Assembly (NCBI GenBank): GCA_937975655.1
Contig: CALJTZ010000243.1
Span: 1 to 6,200, forward strand
Length of the DNA: 6,200 nucleotides
Reading direction: 5' to 3'
Source: an uncultured Synechococcus sp.
GTDB taxonomy: Bacteria > Cyanobacteriota > Cyanobacteriia > PCC-6307 > Cyanobiaceae
This document shows positions 1 through 4,765 of the stretch, piece by piece. Each line of letters opens with the position of its first letter. The first letter of the stretch is position 1. A program made the position numbers and the translations under genes. A model generated the notes under the pieces. That model worked only from the letters and a program-made list of their open reading frames with translations, was not told the origin of the DNA and searched no databases.

Positions 1-1
1 A

Positions 2-169
2 CCACCGCTTGGTGCAACCCAGTGCATCGAAGGCCCGCGTCACACCCGTGGCACCCCGCCAAACACTGTTGAAATGAGCCCTGAAACTTGGTTTTCGGTT
101 GCCACCGGGCAACTCACTTGGGCCGAAGCCGTTGCGCAAAATCTAATTGCACATTGGCGCAAGAATTAG
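2..169 (+). pseudogene. 3' fragment of a sterol-carrier-family gene, actinobacterial type
   Basis: The frame beginning at base 2 is open from the window edge to a TAG at 167-169 and reads like the C-terminal part of the actinobacterial 'sterol carrier family protein' (SCP2-like). The recognisable stretch is CIEGPRHTRGTPPN, followed by an ATGQLTWAEAVAQNLI segment. From memory, family members carry a nearly identical HTRGTPPNVVET motif, then a TWxEA motif, and end soon after with an ASGxRADLS-like tail. Here that tail is missing: after NLI the frame reads AHWRKN and stops, so the gene seems cut off near base 148 and joined to other DNA. The 5' part lies outside the window. This family is not expected beside cyanobacterial min genes. 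The assignment rests on remembered family motifs, not on a search. Function in the source organism is unknown; lipid binding is only implied by the family name. Confidence 0.6.
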
Positions 170-650
170 GCGCGAGCTGCCGACGTTGGGCCTCAATCGG
201 GAGTAAGGGATTGGGGTGCGCAGCGGGCGGCCAACTGGCTTCGGTTAATCCACCGAACCAGAGCGCATCGAAATCGAGACCGGTGGATTCAAGAACACCC
301 AGAATCTGTATAGCAGGGTTGCCGCGTGTTTTAGGCTGAAAGAGCCGTTCGTTGCAGAGCTGATTTAAGCGTTTGATTGTTTCCTGAAGCGATAGCTTGC
401 CGGTGATCTGATCCAGTTGGGATAGTTCACCGAGTGTTTCGGTAAAGGCTTCGCGCGTTTGAAATTCGATACTGTTGAGTTTGCCTTCGGCAAGCCAACC
501 GGTTTTGGCCAGCAGGTGGGAGACATGGCATTCCACCGTGCGAGGGCTCAGCACCAGGACGGCCGCAATGGCCTTGTTGCTCAGGCCCTGCTCGAGGGCC
601 TGGAGCACCTGAGTTTCAGCCGCGGTGATGCCGCAGAGGTTAGCCGCCAT
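114..650 (-). CDS. Hybrid ORF: LuxR-type HTH N-terminus fused to an AddB-like DNA repair fragment
   Basis: One open frame of 178 codons starts at ATG 650-648 and stops at 116-114. Residues 1-51 are a typical LuxR/GerE helix-turn-helix: ITAAETQVLQALEQGLSNKA, then LSPRTVECHVSHLLAKTG, with the SxRTVExHxxxLLxKTG recognition-helix pattern intact. In small cyanobacterial LuxR-type proteins KTG is normally followed by a short C-terminal helix. Here it is followed from residue 52 by sequence of an unrelated family (see the separate entry for the repair fragment). The GC content is about 64% over 501-660 and about 53% over 61-480 by hand count, and the step coincides with the change of homology. The start lies 55 bases after the minE stop, so the regulator could be co-transcribed with minD-minE. 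A GAGAAAG stretch just before the ATG is a possible weak ribosome site. The frame is also open upstream of this ATG without a better start. The intact regulator would bind DNA; the hybrid is unlikely to be a functional designed protein. Confidence 0.6.
   Translation of the reverse strand: MAANLCGITAAETQVLQALEQGLSNKAIAAVLVLSPRTVECHVSHLLAKTGWLAEGKLNSIEFQTREAFTETLGELSQLDQITGKLSLQETIKRLNQLCNERLFQPKTRGNPAIQILGVLESTGLDFDALWFGGLTEASWPPAAHPNPLLPIEAQRRQLAPNSCANVQLDFAQRLRPK
117..500 (-). pseudogene. Internal fragment of an AddB-like 'probable DNA repair protein'
   Basis: Residues 52 to about 175 of the hybrid ORF match the large proteobacterial protein annotated 'probable DNA repair protein' (TIGR03623 type, helicase-like with a PD-(D/E)XK nuclease domain, AddB-related). 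Landmarks in family order are SIEFQT (residues 60-65), LFQP (103-106), ILGVLESTGLDFDALW (116-131), GLTEASWPPAAHPNPLLP (134-151), QRR (155-157) and QLDFAQRL (168-175). The full protein is many hundreds of residues long, so only about 125 residues from the middle are present and no catalytic nuclease motif is included. The N-terminal side ends abruptly at the LuxR junction near base 500. The other side ends near base 126, where the frame runs through RPK into a stop. I could not follow the family further left in any minus-strand frame of 1-113. It is non-functional as it stands. Identification is from remembered motifs. Confidence 0.62.
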
Positions 651-705
651 GGGGCTTTCTCGAAGACCCCAGAAGCATTCCCCTCGGGCGGCCAGCTCGG
701 CCGGC

Positions 706-1029
706 TCACCCCTGAACGGCCGTCCAGACAGGGGTTTCCTCCTCGCTGCGCTCCTGCTCGGTCGCCTTGGCCTTGGCTCGCTTGATCGGCAGGTTGGCCA
801 CCAGGGCGGTGACGCGGTCTTCGGTTTCCAGGCTCACATCGCCTTCCTCCAGATCAATCTCCACGTAGCGGCTCACGACCTCGAGGATCTCGCGGCGCAT
901 CTGCTCCAGCAGCTCTGGGTTGAGATCACTGCGGTCGTGGGCGAGTACCAGTTGCAGCCGCTCCTTGGCGGTGGCGGCGCTGGCAGGTTGACGACCGAGC
1001 AGTTTGTTGACGAAATCGCGCAGGGTCAT
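706..1029 (-). CDS. minE: Cell division topological specificity factor MinE
   Basis: MinE stimulates the ATPase of membrane-bound MinD and displaces MinC, which drives Min dynamics and keeps division at midcell. The protein has 107 residues, near the upper end for the family. The N-terminal LRDFVNKLLG (residues 3-12) fits the amphipathic membrane-targeting segment. TAKERLQLVLAHDR (20-33) is the conserved anti-MinCD contact helix, very close to the TAKERLQ-like segment of other MinE proteins. LLEQMRREILEVVSRYVEID and the following strands (about 40-85) form the dimeric topological-specificity domain. The last 20 or so residues are a charged, acidic tail. ATG 1029-1027 lies 4 bases after the minD stop, so the two genes are almost certainly co-transcribed. 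No strong Shine-Dalgarno is seen, which suggests translational coupling. Identification is secure. Confidence 0.96.
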   Translation of the reverse strand: MTLRDFVNKLLGRQPASAATAKERLQLVLAHDRSDLNPELLEQMRREILEVVSRYVEIDLEEGDVSLETEDRVTALVANLPIKRAKAKATEQERSEEETPVWTAVQG

Positions 1030-1033
1030 CGCT

Positions 1034-1855
1034 TCAGAAGATCTTGGTTTGCATCAGGTGGCCCAGCTTGGCCCGCAATCCCTTGCGCGCCTTGGCGGGA
1101 TCGATCAGGGGAACGTCTTCCCCGCAGATCCGCCGGGCCACGTTGCTGTAGGCCTGAGCTGCCGGGGAGTTGCTGCCATTGAGGGTGAGGGGTTCACCGC
1201 GGTTGGTGCTCACGATCACCTGCTCGTCTTCCAGCACCAGGCCCAGCAGCGGCAGAGCCAGGATGTCGGTCACGTCGTCGACGGCGAGCATCTCCTGGTT
1301 GGCCATCATCTTGGGCCGCACCCGGTTCAGCACCAGCTGGATTGGCTTGACCCCGTGGGTGTTGAGTAGGCCAATCACCCGGTCGGCGTCCCGCACCGCG
1401 GACACCTCAGGGGTGGTGATCACGATGGCCTCCTTGGCGGCGGCAACGGCGTTCTTAAAGCCGTCCTCGATGCCGGCGGGGCAGTCGATCAGCACGATGT
1501 CGAAGCTCTCGCCGAGCATGGCGGCGATCTTCTGCATGTCGTCGGGTTTGAGCCACTCGAGCATGCGCGGGTTGCCCGCCGGCAACAGCGCCAGGTTCGG
1601 TTCCTGCTTGTGCTTCACCAGGGCCTGCTCCAGCCGGCAATTGCCGGTGAGCACCTCCTGGGCCGTGTACACGATCCGGTTCTCCAGGCCCAGGAGCAGG
1701 TCAAGGTTGCGCAGGCCGAAGTCCGCATCCAGCACGGCGGTGCGCATGCCCTGCTTGGCCAGGGCAATGCCCAGGTTGGCGGTGAGGGTGGTTTTACCCA
1801 CGCCGCCCTTGCCGGAGCAGATCAGGATGTAGCGAGTCACGGCGCTGTCTGACAT
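1034..1855 (-). CDS. minD: Septum site-determining ATPase MinD
   Basis: MinD is a deviant Walker ATPase that binds the membrane in its ATP dimer form, recruits MinC to inhibit FtsZ, and is released by MinE. The 273-residue product has the deviant Walker A SGKGGVGKTT (14-23) with signature Lys16 and Lys21, the A' motif LDADFGLRNLD (42-52) with Asp43 and Asp45, and Walker B IVLIDCPAGIE (120-130) with Asp124. The C-terminal segment GLRAKLGHLMQTKIF can form the amphipathic membrane-targeting helix. Length is normal and every key residue is present. ATG 1855-1853 is the natural start; no clear ribosome site precedes it. minE follows after 4 bases. Upstream is not minC, as I would expect in picocyanobacteria, but a divergent phospholipase-D-like gene, so minD needs its own promoter in 1856-1955. 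Confidence 0.97.
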   Translation of the reverse strand: MSDSAVTRYILICSGKGGVGKTTLTANLGIALAKQGMRTAVLDADFGLRNLDLLLGLENRIVYTAQEVLTGNCRLEQALVKHKQEPNLALLPAGNPRMLEWLKPDDMQKIAAMLGESFDIVLIDCPAGIEDGFKNAVAAAKEAIVITTPEVSAVRDADRVIGLLNTHGVKPIQLVLNRVRPKMMANQEMLAVDDVTDILALPLLGLVLEDEQVIVSTNRGEPLTLNGSNSPAAQAYSNVARRICGEDVPLIDPAKARKGLRAKLGHLMQTKIF

Positions 1856-1955
1856 CGGGGCAGGTTAAGGCCAATCCATCGGATTGCTGCGTGTCCGCCG
1901 CACTGGGCGGCATTCCTGCGCCGGACTAAAAAAGACAGGCCCCTGCTGGCCCGTG
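1856..1955. promoter_or_regulatory. Divergent intergenic region between minD and the PLD-like gene
   Basis: About 100 bases separate the two divergent starts, so promoters for minD-minE (minus) and for the PLD-chrA unit (plus) must lie here or in the flanking coding ends. An imperfect inverted repeat is visible: CCGCC at 1895-1899 pairs with GGCGG at 1906-1910, and GTCCG at 1893-1897 can alternatively pair with CGGAC at 1922-1926. An A-rich run (TAAAAAAG) at 1927-1934 is the only AT-rich patch and could form part of a -10 or a spacer. On the minus strand a TTAACC lies close to the minD start. I cannot assign a convincing -35/-10 pair on either strand. Promoter presence is inferred from gene layout; the repeat is seen in the sequence. 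Confidence 0.4.
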
Positions 1956-2954
1956 ATGCCCCCCATGCCTGCCACGAGCCAGCGCCTGCTGGTGATGCCG
2001 GATGACGGCGCCAGGGCGGTGGTGGAGCTGATCGACCAGGCCCGAGACCAGCTGTTGCTCAAGCAGTTCAAGCTCCAGAGTGAGCTGGTGGAGCAGGCCC
2101 TGCGCCGGGCTGCGGAGCGGGGGGTGCGGGTGCGGGTGATGCTCAACCCCCACACCTCCGGCGGCGATCGCTGGAATGACGAGGCCTTCGCCTTGCTGCA
2201 GCAGTGGGGCATCGCCGTGGCCTGGACCAGTGAGGCTTTCCCGGTGACCCACGAGAAGTCGATGGTGGTGGATCACGCGGCGGCCCTGATCGCCACCTTC
2301 AACTTCTCCGACAAGTACTTCACCCAGACCCGCGACTACGGCGTGGTGACCCATGACCCCGATGTGGTGAGTCAGGTGATCGCCGGCTTCGAGGCCGACT
2401 GGTCGCGGCAATTCTTTGAACCGCGGCTCGATGTGGGCCTTGTGTGGAGCAGTGCCCACAGCCGTGGACAGATGGCGCGGATCATCGATGCAGCCAGTTC
2501 CACCCTGTGGATCCAGCACCCCAAGTTCGTGGACGCGGTGATCCTGGAGCGGATTGTGGCCGCCCGTCACCGCGGTGTGAAGGTGCGGGTGCTCTGCGGC
2601 GGCAAGCACGGCATCAGCGACTGGGACATCTACGACACCTTCAGCTCCCTGCGCCTGATGGAGCGCTCCGGCGTGAAGGTGCGGCGGCAGAAGCACCTCA
2701 AGCTGCATGCCAAGTTGCTGCTGGTGGATGGCATCGCCGCCATGACCGGCTCGATGAACATCGATCGCAGCGCCTTTGACCTGCGCCGCGAACTCGGCAT
2801 CGAAGTGGACGCGGCCCAGGTGGTGATGCGGCTCAAGCAGGTGTTCAAGGCCGACTGGGCCGAGGCCCATCCCTACAGCGCCCCCGATCCGCTCGACCCC
2901 GCCTTCCACGAGGCGGGTGAATTGCCGGCCGACCCCCACTTCGTGCACGAGTGA
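1956..2954 (+). CDS. Phospholipase D superfamily protein (cardiolipin synthase-like, soluble)
   Basis: This is a two-domain PLD-superfamily protein with both HKD motifs intact. The first is THEKSMVVD (His99, Lys101, Asp106 from the 1956 start), followed by IATFNFSDKYF. The second is LHAKLLLVD (His251, Lys253, Asp258), followed by MTGSMNIDRSAFDLRRELGI. The HxKxxxxD spacing and the trailing GSMNxD/TFNFSDK elements fit a catalytically competent phosphatidyltransferase or phosphodiesterase. There is no signal peptide or membrane helix, so it should be cytosolic or peripheral. I start at ATG 1956; ATG 1965 is equally good, and the open frame reaches back to a TTG at 1884. Conserved-looking sequence begins just after these ATGs, and no clear ribosome site decides between them. 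The stop overlaps the next gene's start (TGATG, 2952-2956). Substrate is unknown: cardiolipin synthase, another phospholipid transferase or a nuclease are all possible, and cyanobacteria are generally reported to lack cardiolipin. Confidence 0.85.
   Translation: MPPMPATSQRLLVMPDDGARAVVELIDQARDQLLLKQFKLQSELVEQALRRAAERGVRVRVMLNPHTSGGDRWNDEAFALLQQWGIAVAWTSEAFPVTHEKSMVVDHAAALIATFNFSDKYFTQTRDYGVVTHDPDVVSQVIAGFEADWSRQFFEPRLDVGLVWSSAHSRGQMARIIDAASSTLWIQHPKFVDAVILERIVAARHRGVKVRVLCGGKHGISDWDIYDTFSSLRLMERSGVKVRRQKHLKLHAKLLLVDGIAAMTGSMNIDRSAFDLRRELGIEVDAAQVVMRLKQVFKADWAEAHPYSAPDPLDPAFHEAGELPADPHFVHE
2164..2171. repeat. HIP1 octamer GCGATCGC (inside the PLD gene)
   Basis: This is an exact copy of the highly iterated palindrome common in many cyanobacterial genomes, in coding sequence. 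With the copy at 5298-5305 it gives two in the window, which mildly supports a cyanobacterial origin for the PLD gene. One copy can occur by chance in GC-rich DNA. Confidence 0.6.
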
Positions 2955-3508
2955 TGGCGGAGATTCCGAGCCGCCGTGCCCTCTTCTTTGGGATGCTGCA
3001 GGTGGCGCTCTCCTCCTTCGGCGGTGGCCTCTCGGCCTGGAGTCAGCGGATTGTGGTGGAGCAGCGCCGCTGGATGACGAACGAGGAGTTCATCAGCGGG
3101 CTCACCGTGGCCCGCCTGTTCCCAGGGCCTAACCAGATCAACATGGCGGTGTACATCGGGGCTCGTTTTCATGGCCTGGCCGGAGCGCTGCTTGCCCTGG
3201 CCGGGATGCTGCTGCTGCCCTTCAGCCTGCTCTTACTGCTGGGCCTTGGCTACTTCTATCTCCACATGACGGTGGCGGTGGATCGGGTGCTGGCGGGGGT
3301 CGTGGCCGCCGCCGCTGGCATGGCCCTGTCCATGGGTTTCAAGATCCTCGATGACTACTGGCGTGATGCCGTGGCCCTCGGCTTTGCCCTGGCGGTGTTC
3401 CTGGCCCTGACGGTGTTTCATCTCCGCCTGATTCCCGTGGTGTTGGTTGCGGGGCCCCTAGCCATGGCCTGGTATTGGCCCCGGGGTGCTGCTGTCGGTG
3501 AGCCATGA
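2954..3508 (+). CDS. Chromate transporter family protein, N-terminal half (short-chain ChrA)
   Basis: This is a 184-residue membrane protein of the ChrA/CHR family (PF02417 type). The family signature is clear: SSFGGGLSAWSQ (20-31), then a basic stretch and WMTNEEFISGLTVARLFPGPNQIN (about 40-63, with the FPGPN loop at 56-60). Long hydrophobic segments follow at about 75-103, 115-133, 140-156 and 159-175. Full-length ChrA has two such halves in one chain of roughly 400 residues. Here they are separate genes, the short-chain paired arrangement also known from Bacillus. Paired short-chain ChrA proteins are thought to act together; classical members export chromate, but many homologues have untested substrates such as sulfate-like oxyanions. 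ATG 2954 overlaps the PLD stop by one base; a GTG at 2951 is the alternative. Its stop overlaps the next start (ATGA, 3505-3508). Confidence 0.9.
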   Translation: MAEIPSRRALFFGMLQVALSSFGGGLSAWSQRIVVEQRRWMTNEEFISGLTVARLFPGPNQINMAVYIGARFHGLAGALLALAGMLLLPFSLLLLLGLGYFYLHMTVAVDRVLAGVVAAAAGMALSMGFKILDDYWRDAVALGFALAVFLALTVFHLRLIPVVLVAGPLAMAWYWPRGAAVGEP

Positions 3509-4089
3509 GCAGCATCTGCCATCCCATTCCCCTCAGCGACCTGGGCAACCTGGTGGCTGTGATTGGGGATTTTCTCAGCCTGTCGTTGTTCTCGCTGGGG
3601 GGTGGCAACACCCTGCTGGCGGAATACCACCACCTCAGCGTCGACAAGTACTGCTGGCTCTCCAACAGCCAGTTCGCTGATCTCTATGCCCTGGCCGAGG
3701 CAGCCCCCGGCCCCAGCTCCATGATCGTGGGCCTGCTGGGTATGGGCGCGGCCTGGCGTGAAGGCCCCAGCTGGGCACTGCTGAGTGGCGTGGCCGCCGA
3801 GCTGGCGATCCTGCTCCCCTCCACCCTCGTGATGGTGCTGGCCGCCCTGAGCTGGCATCGCTTCCAGCACTCCCCATGGCGCATCGCCTTTGAGCGCGGC
3901 ATGGGGCCCATCACCCTGGGGATCCTGTTTGCTGTGGGGCTGAAGATTCTGAAAACCTCTGATCGCGGCCCATTGGCCTACGGGGTGTCGGTGCTGGTGT
4001 GTGTGTTGATGCTGCGCACCAAGATCTCGCCCCTGTGGTTCATGGCCGTGGCCGGTGTGCTCGGCGGTTTGGGCTGGATCAACCGCTGA
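3505..4089 (+). CDS. Chromate transporter family protein, C-terminal half (short-chain ChrA)
   Basis: This is the 194-residue second partner of the split ChrA pair. It repeats the family pattern with FSLGGGN (29-35) in place of the first half's SFGGG, and EAAPGPSS (65-72) in place of FPGPN, followed by several hydrophobic stretches up to the C-terminus. The repeated FGGG/PGP architecture in the two proteins reflects the internal duplication of the family. The inner-membrane location and joint anion transport with the upstream half are inferred from the family. The start ATG 3505-3507 overlaps the preceding stop as ATGA, so translation is probably coupled and equimolar. The gene ends 9 bases from the end of the convergent minC, with no clear intrinsic terminator. 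Identification as a CHR family member is confident; the substrate is not. Confidence 0.9.
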   Translation: MSSICHPIPLSDLGNLVAVIGDFLSLSLFSLGGGNTLLAEYHHLSVDKYCWLSNSQFADLYALAEAAPGPSSMIVGLLGMGAAWREGPSWALLSGVAAELAILLPSTLVMVLAALSWHRFQHSPWRIAFERGMGPITLGILFAVGLKILKTSDRGPLAYGVSVLVCVLMLRTKISPLWFMAVAGVLGGLGWINR

Positions 4090-4098
4090 TCGGGGCGC

Positions 4099-4755
4099 TC
4101 ACCCCTGCGGCCAATGGGGTTCGGCCGGGCGAATGGTGATGGCCCCTTCCACCAGCACGGCCTCTTCGCAGAACCCAGCTGGCGGCGGATCCTCGGGGCC
4201 CCGAGCTACAGCGGCGGCGATCCGCAGTTGCAGAGGGCGCAGCTGCAGGGCCACAATCCGAGCCTCCGTGTTGCCCGCACAGCCGGCATGGGCGATCCCG
4301 CGCAGGCGGCCCCACACGCGCACATCGCCGCCGGCAGTGATGCGGGCACCGGGGTTCACATCCCCCAGCAGCAGCACCGATCCCTGCACCTGCAGGTGAT
4401 CGCCGGAGCGGAGGGTGCCCCGGTGGATGGTGAGCGCAGCAGCGGCGTCCGCATCCGGTTCTTGTGCCTCAACCACCGCTGCCGCTGGGCTGAACACCGT
4501 GCCCAATCCCAGGGCTGCGGCGGCCACCAGGCTGCTGGCATCCGCACTTTCGAGCTGTTGCAGTTCCAGCTGGGCGCTGCGCAACAGGGCCTGAATGGCC
4601 TGCAGGTCGGGAACGGTGAGGGGCCGATCGGCGCCGTGCAACACCGCCAGGCCAGCGCTGGCTTCGGCGTTCAGGACTACCCGCACCTCCTCAAGGGCAC
4701 TGGCCTGGGCCGTGGCCAGCGGGTTCAGCTGCAGGTGAAGGGGGTGTGCTGCCAT
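4099..4755 (-). CDS. minC: Septum site-determining protein MinC
   Basis: MinC inhibits FtsZ polymerisation where MinD recruits it, blocking septa at the poles. From ATG 4755 the product has 218 residues. The N-terminal region (about 1-100) is poorly conserved and Ala/Leu-rich, as usual for picocyanobacterial MinC. The C-terminal beta-helix domain is clear: LRSGDHLQVQGSVLLLGDVN (115-134) contains the RSG element linked to MinD binding, followed by PGARITAGGDVRVWGRLRG (135-153) and IAHAGCAGN. The tail after about residue 180 is weakly conserved. An in-frame TTG at 4764, three codons upstream, could start a 221-residue form, but it lies against the HD-gene stop; I prefer the ATG. The gene follows the HD phosphohydrolase closely and is probably in its operon. 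Unusually, minD is not directly downstream: the convergent chrA pair and PLD gene lie between. Confidence 0.93.
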   Translation of the reverse strand: MAAHPLHLQLNPLATAQASALEEVRVVLNAEASAGLAVLHGADRPLTVPDLQAIQALLRSAQLELQQLESADASSLVAAAALGLGTVFSPAAAVVEAQEPDADAAAALTIHRGTLRSGDHLQVQGSVLLLGDVNPGARITAGGDVRVWGRLRGIAHAGCAGNTEARIVALQLRPLQLRIAAAVARGPEDPPPAGFCEEAVLVEGAITIRPAEPHWPQG

Positions 4756-4765
4756 GGCCCACAAC

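Noticed and set aside
1..113. Continuation of the AddB-like fragment to the left on the minus strand
   Set aside because: None of the three minus-strand frames gives a recognisable continuation, while the plus-strand sterol-carrier match explains this stretch better.
709..734. CCCCTG/CAGGGG stem at the end of minE as a terminator
   Set aside because: It lies inside the minE coding end, has a 14-base loop and no following T-run on the minus strand.
1170..1832. Long plus-strand open frame opposite minD
   Set aside because: It is antisense to a secure minD, Ser/Arg/Pro-rich and without family motifs: a shadow frame of GC-rich coding DNA.
1926..2948. 340-codon minus-strand open frame opposite the PLD gene
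   Set aside because: The His/Gly-rich product has no recognisable motif and mirrors the codons of the PLD gene with its two intact HKD motifs.
1956..4089. PLD-ChrA cassette as a new phage-defence system
   Set aside because: PLD-fold nucleases occur in defence systems, but this protein is cardiolipin-synthase-like and is paired with a transporter. No helicase, nucleotide sensor or mobile-element hallmark is nearby.
4092..4105. GGGG/CCCC hairpin between chrA and minC as a bidirectional terminator
   Set aside because: Only four base pairs and no T-run on either side; too weak to call in GC-rich sequence.
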